Below, piece after piece: positions 14,652-21,674 of a stretch of DNA of 22,885 nt. The notes beneath the pieces were generated by a model. That model was given only the letters and a program-made list of their open reading frames with translations, did not search any database and was not told the DNA's origin. The translations under genes were made by a program, and so were the position numbers. The DNA is from a virus. The first letter of the stretch is position 1, and each line of letters starts with the position of its first letter. The stretch lies in IMG/VR virus record IMGVR_UViG_3300037258_000144, positions 1-22,885 of that record; one strand, 5' to 3'.

Positions 14652-15671
14652 TTACGAAGTTGCCAGATATGCAGCAACGCCGTTGATCACGGTCGCCGTA
14701 ATCGGTGCCGTGGTCCCATTCACGTCATAGCAGGTGGTCTCGTCCGCGTCGATCTGGTAGACGACCATGTCACCGTCAAAGCCAAGTTTCGTGGACTTGA
14801 AGTGACCGTGCGGAATCGAGATTGTTAGCTGCGCTTGCCCACCGGAGTTGACGGCGAGCTCGTAATCCGTCTCTGTGTCGCTCTGGAAGAGCGTGTAGAT
14901 ATCATCCGAGTCTTTCGCTGCGAACGTGGTTGACAGCGAGAACTTCGGATTACCCTTCCGAACGAAGATGCCATACTGGCCGCCGCCTGGCGCTTTATGG
15001 ACCGTGAGCTGATTCTCAAACTTCAGCGTGGAATTCATGTGGCGGCCGATGAAGCTTGCAGTGCTGCCGACAGGCCCAAAGGTCAGAGCCGCATCGGAAC
15101 CGAGGATATAGCTCTCTGCGGCCACCGCAGGCACGCTGCCCATCGCGGCCTGGATCTGACGGCCGGTTCCCATCATCGTCATCTCGGCCATGATCGCGCC
15201 GATATCGTTGATGGTGAAAGTAATGTCATTGACGCACATGTCCGGGCACTTGTATTTCACCGCCTCAGTGTCTTCGAGATAGACGGTAGTGGGAACGGCT
15301 GTGCGAGTCGTTTCGTCAAAGTCGAAGGTGTGTGTGTAGGGAGCGGCCGATCCTGTGACTGTGTCGGTTCCCATGCAGAACGCCAGTAGGTAGCCGGCGA
15401 GCCAGGGCGAGAGTTCTGCCTTGAAACCGGAGAACGATGTGTCAAAGCTCGTGACCTGGCCGCTGGTTGCAAACGCAGTGCCTTTGCCGGCATATCCCGA
15501 ATCACTACGCCGCGTCGTCTTCAGCTCCAGAACCGCGCTGCCATCGAAGCGCTGGCGCTGCAGGAGCGCCGCGTCCGCCAGAACGGTATTCCACGCCGCC
15601 TGGGCCTTCGCACTGAGAACAAGGTTTCGTGCTGTTTTCCACTGCGAAACGAAATTGTAAGGACCGGACAT
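14652..15671 (-). CDS. Major tail tube protein
   Basis: A 339-residue protein of the siphovirus tail-tube type. Features that fit: RFDGSAVLELKTTRRSDSGYAGKG near 41-64, GFKAELSPWLAGYLLAFCMG near 81-101, then AAPYTHTFDFDE and ITFTINDIGAIMAEMTMMGTG, which form the repeated beta strands of the tube fold, and a mostly beta C-terminal half. The protein polymerises into hexameric rings around the tape measure. It is coupled to the preceding gene by TAATG and followed by a GC-rich hairpin. No sheath gene is found next to it, so the tail is probably non-contractile. Confidence 0.8.
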   Translation of the reverse strand: MSGPYNFVSQWKTARNLVLSAKAQAAWNTVLADAALLQRQRFDGSAVLELKTTRRSDSGYAGKGTAFATSGQVTSFDTSFSGFKAELSPWLAGYLLAFCMGTDTVTGSAAPYTHTFDFDETTRTAVPTTVYLEDTEAVKYKCPDMCVNDITFTINDIGAIMAEMTMMGTGRQIQAAMGSVPAVAAESYILGSDAALTFGPVGSTASFIGRHMNSTLKFENQLTVHKAPGGGQYGIFVRKGNPKFSLSTTFAAKDSDDIYTLFQSDTETDYELAVNSGGQAQLTISIPHGHFKSTKLGFDGDMVVYQIDADETTCYDVNGTTAPITATVINGVAAYLATS

Positions 15672-15997
15672 TACTTCACCTCGGCTTTAGCGGCGTTTGT
15701 AGCCGCGGATGTTGTTTGTGCTACGGGCGCTGCAGATGCCGCGCTTGGCGGCGCTGGCGCAGCGGGTTTCGATGGCGCTGCCAATGGTTCGACAACTTCG
15801 AAAATCGGATTCCCGTTGTACCGCCTCGTTGACAGCACGCGATCCCACTCGCTAGTGAGAACGCGGACCGGAGCGCCGCTCTTGAACTCATAGTCGAGAC
15901 GGCCGTTCGCGATCCTCACTACGCCATCAGCGCCCGCAAACGTGACGCCCGCTGCGCTAAGGCCAACCTGGATGAAATCAGAAGACTTCGAGTTCAT
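15671..15997 (-). CDS. Small head-tail region protein of unknown function
   Basis: A 108-residue protein between the gp37-like and tail-tube genes, in the place of Mu gp38. The first 70 residues form a compact beta-rich domain (IQVGLSAAGVTFAGADGVVRI; YEFKSGAPVRVLTSEWDRVL), and the rest is a low-complexity Ala/Pro/Ser/Thr tail. It overlaps the upstream gene by ATGA and the downstream gene by TAATG, so it is made in step with both. I do not recognise the family. Confidence 0.7.
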   Translation of the reverse strand: MNSKSSDFIQVGLSAAGVTFAGADGVVRIANGRLDYEFKSGAPVRVLTSEWDRVLSTRRYNGNPIFEVVEPLAAPSKPAAPAPPSAASAAPVAQTTSAATNAAKAEVK

Positions 15998-16515
15998 GAG
16001 CCAAACCTCGCATTCGGTCCATCGAACTGCGCTATGCCGTTCACAAGAACGGTGATCGAAAAGAGTTGATCGACGGGGCCGTCATCAGTTACGACCGGCG
16101 AAACAGATTTGAGTGTCAACGGCATTGTCGAGGTTCCATCCTGAAGCGCCAGGCGCGCGCCCGCGAGCTGATTCACCGCGACCTCAACCAAAACAAGTAT
16201 GGCAATGCGTTCGTCCTTCTTGCTCCGAAGGTTCGACTCGAAGCACATTATGTCGAAAGGCATTCCCGCTTCATAAGTGAGCCGCTGGTTATCGCGGAGG
16301 TTGCTGTATTCGGAACCGCCAAAGCGAACACGCATTGACGGCGGCCGAAGAGCAAGTTGCCCCTGCGCATTGAAGTCCCGGTCGCCGATCGAATCGATGT
16401 CGATCGAAGTCGAACCTCCCTGCGCGCTATAAGCGGCGGGCATCATGCTATTGAGGAGCGAAATCAGCGCGGCCTCAACATACGAGATCTGAAACTGAGA
16501 AGGTGATCCGCTCAC
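15994..16515 (-). CDS. Mu gp37-like (DUF1834) tail terminator candidate
   Basis: A 173-residue protein. It resembles the gp37/DUF1834 family by size and position, with an N-terminal helix (FQISYVEAALISLLNSMMP), central strands (PSMRVRFGGSEYSNL; TYEAGMPFDIMCFESNLRSK), a long helix (ERIAILVLVEVAVNQLAG) and final strands. Members sit between the gpG-type protein and the tail genes and are thought to cap the tail at the head-proximal end. It starts at GTG inside the previous stop (GTGA), with GGGGGGAG upstream. Confidence 0.65.
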   Translation of the reverse strand: MSGSPSQFQISYVEAALISLLNSMMPAAYSAQGGSTSIDIDSIGDRDFNAQGQLALRPPSMRVRFGGSEYSNLRDNQRLTYEAGMPFDIMCFESNLRSKKDERIAILVLVEVAVNQLAGARLALQDGTSTMPLTLKSVSPVVTDDGPVDQLFSITVLVNGIAQFDGPNARFGS

Positions 16516-17186
16516 TGCGCTCCCCCCAATCCGGCTGCGATGCTAGCGCGACGGCAATAGCTATTCACGAGGCTCTGAATGCGCCGAGGATCTTCGGGAC
16601 GAAACACAAGATACGGCCGCGCCGGAATATTCTGATGACGCGAGAAAGACCTCACGTTCACATTGAACTGATTGCGCGGACCGAGGATCATGCGCCTGAC
16701 AGTCTGGTTGCGGCCTGCAGCGTTAACGATCCGCATCTTTCCAACGCGCTGCTTTGAAAGGCGATCGTAGCTATGCTCCTTGACCTTCACCGTCGACTCA
16801 GCCCGCTCCAGCGTAAGCGGGCGGCTGCTGATGCCACCGTGATCGCGCGAGCCGAACTGATGGATGGGTGCATACTTCAAGTTTGTTCCGATGATCACCA
16901 GGCCAGGCTCCGTGTGGAAGCCGATTGAATTGAGAAGGTCGCCTTTGTCGATCAGAAGCTTATGACCCGATCCATACTTGGACGGGTTCTTTGCGATGGT
17001 CGATGGCGCAAGAGGTACCCACGAATTCGCGGGTGAGCCCTGGTCGCGAAATGTGCGACGAACAGAGAGGAGCTGCGACGCGCCGATCTCGCGCAGCAGC
17101 TCAGCGTTCTGAGCGAGCGAAAGATGGAACTTTCCCAAGGCGACTTTAACGCTGCTGTCGTCGACCTGGACAAGTGCCGTGCTCAT
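16512..17186 (-). CDS. Mu gpG-like virion morphogenesis protein
   Basis: A 224-residue protein of the phage virion morphogenesis (gpG / tail completion) family. Typical parts are an N-terminal helix with LREIGASQLLSVRRTFRDQG, the sequence SWVPLAPSTIAKNPSKYGSG near 55-75, LLIDKGDLLNSIGF, NLKYAPIHQFGSRDHGG and the ending ARPYLVFRPED. These proteins act in joining heads to tails. An insert of about 50 residues (128-180) lies between the HQFG and ARPY segments, as in many Mu-like phages. It overlaps the DUF1320 gene by ATGA. In Mu the gpG gene follows gpF; here it follows the gp36-like gene, so the head module is rearranged. Confidence 0.8.
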   Translation of the reverse strand: MSTALVQVDDSSVKVALGKFHLSLAQNAELLREIGASQLLSVRRTFRDQGSPANSWVPLAPSTIAKNPSKYGSGHKLLIDKGDLLNSIGFHTEPGLVIIGTNLKYAPIHQFGSRDHGGISSRPLTLERAESTVKVKEHSYDRLSKQRVGKMRIVNAAGRNQTVRRMILGPRNQFNVNVRSFSRHQNIPARPYLVFRPEDPRRIQSLVNSYCRRASIAAGLGGAQ

Positions 17187-17641
17187 ACGAACCCCTCAAG
17201 GTTGCGATCGCTGAATTTCAAATGCCGATCTTTGTTCGAGACCTGCGGACCGCTCATCGAGCTCTGCGGCGTATTCCCCACCGGCTGATCGAGCGATGCC
17301 TTCGCGCTCGAAATATCCTTCAGGAACGCCATTGCCTGACTAAAGCGTTGCTGCACCGTTTCGCTGAGCTGAGTCTCACGACGCCGGCTGAATAACAGGT
17401 AGACCGCGATGTCGATGGTTAGAGACTTAACATCGTCGGTGACCTGCAGCGGCGTCACGTAGCGTGCGCGGCAATAGCTGTCGACACGTCCAGACGCCTC
17501 TTCTAAAGCAGCCGAAGTGACAGAGGCCATGATTGGATTGTCAGTATCCGGAATCCCTGTCGGCTCATCTACAGTGAGCTCGAACAGATCCTTCTGCGTG
17601 AGCCGCAGGGGAACCAGATCTGATTGCACCGCATAAGCCAT
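17183..17641 (-). CDS. Mu gp36-like protein (DUF1320)
   Basis: A 152-residue protein matching the DUF1320 family of Mu-like phages: an N-terminal MAYAVQSDLVPL, the helix ALEEASGRVDSYCRARYVTPL (46-66), and DDVKSLTIDIAVYLLFSRR (69-87), followed by a helix with RFSQAMAFLKDIS. These proteins belong to the head-completion connector, between portal and tail. Start is ATG, six bases after the stop of the small protein upstream, with GAGGAG preceding it. The last 40 residues are polar and end by overlapping the gpG-like gene. Confidence 0.8.
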   Translation of the reverse strand: MAYAVQSDLVPLRLTQKDLFELTVDEPTGIPDTDNPIMASVTSAALEEASGRVDSYCRARYVTPLQVTDDVKSLTIDIAVYLLFSRRRETQLSETVQQRFSQAMAFLKDISSAKASLDQPVGNTPQSSMSGPQVSNKDRHLKFSDRNLEGFV

Positions 17642-17647
17642 CGATGC

Positions 17648-17857
17648 TTACTGCTCCTCGGTCTCTTCTTCAAGCGGCTGCTCGGGGGCAAGCGTGACAA
17701 CTTTGCTTTTGAGAAGCGGGGCCGCGTGCGCGTCGGAAAGACTTACTGTCGATCCGGGCGCATAGCCTTTGCCGTGATGACGAAGATTCTTGCGAACGGA
17801 GTAGATTGTCTCCGGACCTGCATCCGGCGCGGATGCCGATTTCTTCTTCGCTGCCAT
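17648..17857 (-). CDS. Small Lys-rich head-associated protein
   Basis: A 69-residue protein between the capsid and DUF1320 genes, a position commonly held by a similar short protein in Mu-like phages. It has a Lys/Ala/Ser-rich N-terminus, a core of the form SVRKNLRHHGKGYAPGSTVSLSDAHAAPLLKSKVV, split here as SVRKNLRHHGKGYAPGSTV (20-38) and LSDAHAAPLLKSKVV (40-54), and an acidic end. The core pattern (arginine, hydrophobic, G-x-x-Y-x-P-G) recalls the small FluMu-type domain. GGAGGAA lies at the right distance from its ATG. Role unknown, probably virion-associated. Confidence 0.7.
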   Translation of the reverse strand: MAAKKKSASAPDAGPETIYSVRKNLRHHGKGYAPGSTVSLSDAHAAPLLKSKVVTLAPEQPLEEETEEQ

Positions 17858-17894
17858 TGGTGTTTCCTCCGGTTGATGAATTGTTCTGTGGAAA

Positions 17895-17921
17895 GGGGCG
17901 CGCCTCCGTGAAGCGCGCCCC
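17895..17921 (-). terminator. GC-rich hairpin after the capsid gene
   Basis: A perfect 9-bp stem, GGGGCGCGC with GCGCGCCCC, around a 9-nt loop begins 17 bases after the capsid stop on the minus strand and is followed by TTTCC. It is the strongest hairpin in the window. It may terminate part of the transcripts or protect the 3' end of the capsid mRNA. Confidence 0.55.
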
Positions 17922-17938
17922 GCCTACCGCTTGCTGCT

Positions 17939-19003
17939 TTAGCCTTCGATGTCGCTGGGAACCGTACCCATCGGGTAGTTCGCGCTCGATACAGCGTTCA
18001 AGATGGGGATGCCGGTTTCGATAGCCGTCACCTCAATCCCGTAGTACCAGTCGGCCGAGATCCAATCCTTCTTGGAGTCGAGATAGGGATCGGGGAACTC
18101 AAGCACACCGTAGCCGTCGACGGTATTGTCGGGACCGGGAAGCGTGCCGCCCTTGTCGTCCTGGCCGCCAGCCCACACGAAGGTCTTCGCGCAACTGACA
18201 TCCATCTGCGTGGGAGCAGCCGAGGCATAGCCAAGAAATGCGTCGTATCCCCACACCCACGACGCGACGTTCCCCTTGCTGAGCGAGATCGCGCTGGCCT
18301 GAATCACTTCGACACCGAAGACCTTGCTCAGCATCTCGTTGGTGATGATGCCGCCGGTATTGGTGAACTTGAAGCGCTCCACGATGAGCGGGTGATTGCG
18401 GACGGCGGTCGCGACGGGATCAGATAGCACCAGGGCCATCTCGCTGTCCTGAATCCCCGCCTGGCGCATAAGCCCCTTGTAGCCGTCGATGACCACGATA
18501 GGATTCGATGTGACGGTATCGGGCGTATCATCGGCCGGCGTGGTGACGTAAGAGTCCCACTGCGATCCACCGCTCAGCGTGACCCCATTCGTGAAGTTGC
18601 TGGTGTTCAGCAGAGTATTCGCAATCGCGATCTCGCGATCGAGATTGAGCTGATTCATGATCTGCTGAGTCGCCTGCTTCTTCGTGCTGAAGCCGAGCCC
18701 AAGGCCGTAAGCCTCGGTCTCGCGCGGGATGTCCGTCGAGATCGCGTGGCTTGTGCACATGTATGGCGCGACCGAATATCCGCGCCGCGTGGTGATCGGA
18801 CGATCGCCGGCCGCGCGCTGCGTGTTGCCGGGGACGCGGAAGTCGTCGCGGTTCCAGATGACGTACTGGAAAGACTGCCGCGCTACCGGAACGCGCGGTG
18901 CGAACCGCTCGCCGATTAACGCATTGTTGCGGAACTGCTTTGCGAAGTTGCTCAGCGCAACGTTCAGAGTCCCGACCGGCATTGTGCCGACAAAGCCACC
19001 CAT
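17939..19003 (-). CDS. Major capsid protein
   Basis: A 354-residue HK97-fold-type major head protein. Visible cues are NALIGERFAPRVPVARQSFQYVIW near the N-terminus, AHAISTDIPRETEAYGLG-type segment (here SHAISTDIPRETEAYGLG), then ATQQIMNQLNLDREIAIANTL, DGYKGLMRQAG, ALVLSDPVATAVRNHP and EMLSKVFGVEVIQAS near 220-240, in the order expected for the E-loop, spine helix and A-domain. No N-terminal delta domain is visible, which fits with a separate scaffold function in the protease gene upstream. The AGGAGG ribosome site eight bases before the ATG is among the best in the window, as expected for the most abundant protein. A strong hairpin follows. Confidence 0.85.
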   Translation of the reverse strand: MGGFVGTMPVGTLNVALSNFAKQFRNNALIGERFAPRVPVARQSFQYVIWNRDDFRVPGNTQRAAGDRPITTRRGYSVAPYMCTSHAISTDIPRETEAYGLGLGFSTKKQATQQIMNQLNLDREIAIANTLLNTSNFTNGVTLSGGSQWDSYVTTPADDTPDTVTSNPIVVIDGYKGLMRQAGIQDSEMALVLSDPVATAVRNHPLIVERFKFTNTGGIITNEMLSKVFGVEVIQASAISLSKGNVASWVWGYDAFLGYASAAPTQMDVSCAKTFVWAGGQDDKGGTLPGPDNTVDGYGVLEFPDPYLDSKKDWISADWYYGIEVTAIETGIPILNAVSSANYPMGTVPSDIEG

Positions 19004-19070
19004 ACTTGGTTCCTCCTACTGCTATCCGCTCATCGCGGAGAAGTCGTGAAACTTGAAACCGATGCGCCGA

Positions 19071-19469
19071 TTAGGCGTGAGTCGCGTCTGAACCAAGCAA
19101 CCGTACGCAGATGTAGTCGCCCGCGCTGGGATTGCCCGAAAGCGCCTTGGCGACGATGACATTGCCTGAAACCGCGGTGATGAGCTGGCCGCTAGCATTC
19201 GTCGCCAGGAGCGCGCCAGCCACAACGGCCGCGCCGATCTGCGCCACGGTTTGGCCGCCCTCGACGACGAGAAGCGGAAGACCTGCCACGGCATCTTCGG
19301 CGATCAAGCCGGTGATTGCGACGCCAGCGGACGCAATAAGCGTCGCGCCCTGGCCATCCGTACCGGAGGTGTAGCCGACAGCCAGGCCGCGCGTGTAGCC
19401 GGAAGTTGCGGCCGGCGTGAGGCTCTCGGTGATCTGCGGGCCTTTCGGCATTTTCGTTTCGACATTCAT
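19071..19469 (-). CDS. Head decoration protein
   Basis: A 132-residue Ala/Gly/Val/Thr-rich protein just upstream of the capsid gene, resembling DUF2190-type capsid cement proteins. The core is beta-rich with repeated short strands (TRGLAVGYTSGTDGQGATLI; GLIAEDAVAGLPLLVVEGG; GALLATNASGQLITAV; KALSGNPSAGDYICVRLL). Such proteins sit on the outside of the mature head and stabilise it. Start is ATG with GAGGAG upstream. Ending 68 bases before the capsid start, it is probably made from the same message. Confidence 0.7.
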   Translation of the reverse strand: MNVETKMPKGPQITESLTPAATSGYTRGLAVGYTSGTDGQGATLIASAGVAITGLIAEDAVAGLPLLVVEGGQTVAQIGAAVVAGALLATNASGQLITAVSGNVIVAKALSGNPSAGDYICVRLLGSDATHA

Positions 19470-19501
19470 AGCTCGCTCCTCGCGAAAATCCTTAAAGTCG
19501 G

Positions 19502-19532
19502 CCGCGGCTCTGTCCCGGTTACTGAGCCGCGG
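19502..19532 (-). terminator. Hairpin after the protease/scaffold gene
   Basis: A perfect 9-bp stem, CCGCGGCTC (19502-19510) with GAGCCGCGG (19524-19532), around a 13-nt loop lies in the 108-bp gap between the protease/scaffold and decoration genes. It has no run of T after it. It is placed as the hairpins after the capsid and tube genes are, before genes expected to need different amounts of product. Confidence 0.5.
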
Positions 19533-19577
19533 TCATTATCCCTACTGAGACCAAACCGGGTGACACCAGCACGGAAC

Positions 19578-20717
19578 CTAGACAGCGCCCGCTTGCGAAC
19601 CGCCCGGCTGCGCCAGCTCCGGATGATCGGCAATCACGCGATCGAGCGCCTCGCTGAAGGTGACGTTCTTTTCCTTTGCAAGCGCCGTGGCCTGATCGTT
19701 GAGCGCGATCGAATTCGAATCCGCCTTGACACCCTTCCCCTCGGTGAATTGAGCGGTGCCACGCTTCGGGACCGTCACAGGCGCGCCCGTAAAAGTACGG
19801 CCACCCGGAACGATCTTCGGCAGACCCTCAAGGAACAGAACAAGCGTTTCGAGTGGCGTGATGGTCTTCTTCGCGTCACCCTCGCCAAACTCGACCGTCG
19901 TAGTGACCTTCGCCAACTCCTCGAAGACCAGGCCGAGGCCCATCTTCTCGAACGCTGGCACCCAATTGCCAGAACCCTTCAAGCGATTCACGGCTTCAAT
20001 CGCGCGCTGCTTGGTCTCGCTGGTTGCGATCTTGGTTTCGCGCTCGCCGAATTTCGCAGTTTGCGCCGTGAGATCAGTCTTGAGCTGCGTGATCTCCGCC
20101 TGCAGCGGCTTCGCGGCGCTCGTGGCCGCCTCGGTTGCGATGCGCTGAACTTCCGCTTCGCTGAAGGTCTTCGAGGCGGAGCTGGAGCCGGGCATGTGTT
20201 CCTTCAGCCAGGCCATAAGCCCCTCGGCAAATGTCTTTTCGGTATTGTCCACTGTTTCCTCCTCGCCGAAATCGACCGCGGTAAACTTGCGGCCGGCGTC
20301 GTCGAAATTTAAGTTTTTGAGTCCCTTTACCTCGGGCGGCTGCGCGCCGAGGAATGCCACATGACGAAGCCCACTAATACGGCCATCGTCATCGAGATAG
20401 AAAGCGGCGGAGCGCTTTTTAAAGCGGCCAGCGAGAACAGCTTTCTCGAATGCCGGATCTACCTCTTTGAATTTCGCAAGCAGAGTGTCGCCCTGGCGCA
20501 TCAGGCGATCGGCCCAGCCGTATGCCGGCAGATCATCCTTCGGATGGCCGATACACGCGGGAGCTTCGTGGAAGCTCGGATCGTAATTGGAGATCACGCG
20601 ATCTAGGTCGGCGGAAGTAAATGATCCCTTCTCGCCGTAAGTGCCGGCGCGGAATATCTCAATCCAGCCATCGCCGAAGTCAGACTTCCCGTCAACCGTC
20701 TTTGTGATATCTGCCAC
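19578..20717 (-). CDS. Mu gpI-like head protease with scaffold region
   Basis: A 379-residue protein similar to Mu gpI-type prohead proteases. Residues 1-140 hold the conserved block: GWIEIFRAGTYGEKGSFTSA, ISNYDPSFHEAPACIGHPK, PAYGWADRLMRQGDTLLAKF, VLAGRFKKRSAAFYLDDDG and LRHVAFLGAQPPEVKGLK. H58 and S103 are candidates for the catalytic pair by analogy with other prohead proteases, which is inference. Residues about 185-245 form a predicted coiled coil and the C-terminus is polar, as in a scaffold that is cleaved away after head assembly, so one gene may supply both functions. It starts at GTG 20717, with a weak ribosome site, after a 110-bp gap. No separate scaffold gene is seen. Confidence 0.75.
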   Translation of the reverse strand: MADITKTVDGKSDFGDGWIEIFRAGTYGEKGSFTSADLDRVISNYDPSFHEAPACIGHPKDDLPAYGWADRLMRQGDTLLAKFKEVDPAFEKAVLAGRFKKRSAAFYLDDDGRISGLRHVAFLGAQPPEVKGLKNLNFDDAGRKFTAVDFGEEETVDNTEKTFAEGLMAWLKEHMPGSSSASKTFSEAEVQRIATEAATSAAKPLQAEITQLKTDLTAQTAKFGERETKIATSETKQRAIEAVNRLKGSGNWVPAFEKMGLGLVFEELAKVTTTVEFGEGDAKKTITPLETLVLFLEGLPKIVPGGRTFTGAPVTVPKRGTAQFTEGKGVKADSNSIALNDQATALAKEKNVTFSEALDRVIADHPELAQPGGSQAGAV

Positions 20718-20809
20718 GGAGCCAATGTAGCGGCCAATCGAGATGCACCGTGGATAACCTGCTTGACGCGCAAAAGATGCAATAGTCGCACGCGCGCCAA
20801 GCGTTCTGG

Positions 20810-20825
20810 AGCGACAAGCGTCGCT
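20810..20825 (-). other. Short stem-loop after the MuF-like gene
   Basis: A 6-bp stem, AGCGAC with GTCGCT, around GCTT starts two bases after the stop of the MuF-like gene. It is weak and has no T tract. The gap 20718-20827 that contains it shows no convincing promoter or small gene. Confidence 0.35.
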
Positions 20826-20827
20826 GT

Positions 20828-21673
20828 TTACGCGGCCATCAGGCTGCGGAATTCGTTGCTTTCAAGTTCCAGTATGGTGAGCGGCTTCAGCGCAATGCGC
20901 TCCAATCCGCCTTCGCTCGCGTCTGGATCGATGTCGAGCGCCTCATCCTCTGGGATCGGAACCACTGAGCAGCGGCAATTGAAATCCCAGGGCGGATAGA
21001 TCTTACGCCATACTGGGTCGATCGCGCGCGCAATGAATCCGTCGAGCTCCGCATGACCAGGCCGCACGCGCGTATCGCCGACCGTCCAATACTGCCAGAA
21101 AGGCAGAGCGTCCAGCATGTGCGGCTCTTGCATCTGTTCGAGCCGTCCGGCCGAATAGGCTTTCTGCATGCCGGTTTGAAACGCGGTGTCTAGCGTGAAT
21201 GCGTTCAGATCCTCAACGCCAGCATCGCTCGTGAGTTTCTGAACGGCCGCGTGAAAGTCTGCGGGCGTCTCACCGTTCTTTGCAATCTCCGCCATGCGAT
21301 CGCGGATCTTGGCGATCAATCGCACATCGCTCGTGCCGGCGAGGGTGAACGCATCTTTGCGATATTGCGACGTAAGCCCATCGAAGAGCTCTCGCGTAAT
21401 CGGCGTTAGATTGCTCAGATACTTTTCCGCCGCAACGTTCGGCATGTCGAACGAAAATCCAGTCGTGATGCTCTGGTCATCGTCTTCTGCGAATCGCAAT
21501 GAGCGCGCGCCGGTCGCGAGCGGCAACGCTTTGCCCGTCTTGTTCTGGGCGTGGCGCAATATCTGCATGCGCCCAAGCATGTCGGCCGAGGCCAGGCGCC
21601 GCGCCAGCAGTTCGCCTAGCTGGCGCTGCACACCGTTATCGCGCGGCGTGCCGAAATGGAAGCCGAGCTTCAC
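20828..21673 (-). CDS. MuF-type head morphogenesis protein
   Basis: A 281-residue minor head protein of the Mu gpF / SPP1 gp7 family. The C-terminal signature is complete: TAFQTGMQKAYSAGRLEQM (185-203), then FWQYWTVGDTRVRPGHAELDG, DPVWRKIYPPWDFNCRCSVVPI. The N-terminal part is helical. These proteins associate with the portal and enter with the DNA in some phages. It starts at GTG one base after the portal stop, with AGGAAG upstream, so the two are coupled. The length is usual for the short form of the family and shows no C-terminal toxin domain. Confidence 0.9.
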   Translation of the reverse strand: MKLGFHFGTPRDNGVQRQLGELLARRLASADMLGRMQILRHAQNKTGKALPLATGARSLRFAEDDDQSITTGFSFDMPNVAAEKYLSNLTPITRELFDGLTSQYRKDAFTLAGTSDVRLIAKIRDRMAEIAKNGETPADFHAAVQKLTSDAGVEDLNAFTLDTAFQTGMQKAYSAGRLEQMQEPHMLDALPFWQYWTVGDTRVRPGHAELDGFIARAIDPVWRKIYPPWDFNCRCSVVPIPEDEALDIDPDASEGGLERIALKPLTILELESNEFRSLMAA

Positions 21674-21674
21674 G

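Noticed and set aside
19251-20312. 353-residue plus-strand frame
   Set aside because: It is antisense to the decoration and protease genes and is rich in Arg and Leu, as expected of a GC-rich shadow.
20749-20757. DnaA-box-like TTATCCACG on the minus strand
   Set aside because: A single imperfect nonamer between late phage genes is expected by chance and has no partner boxes.
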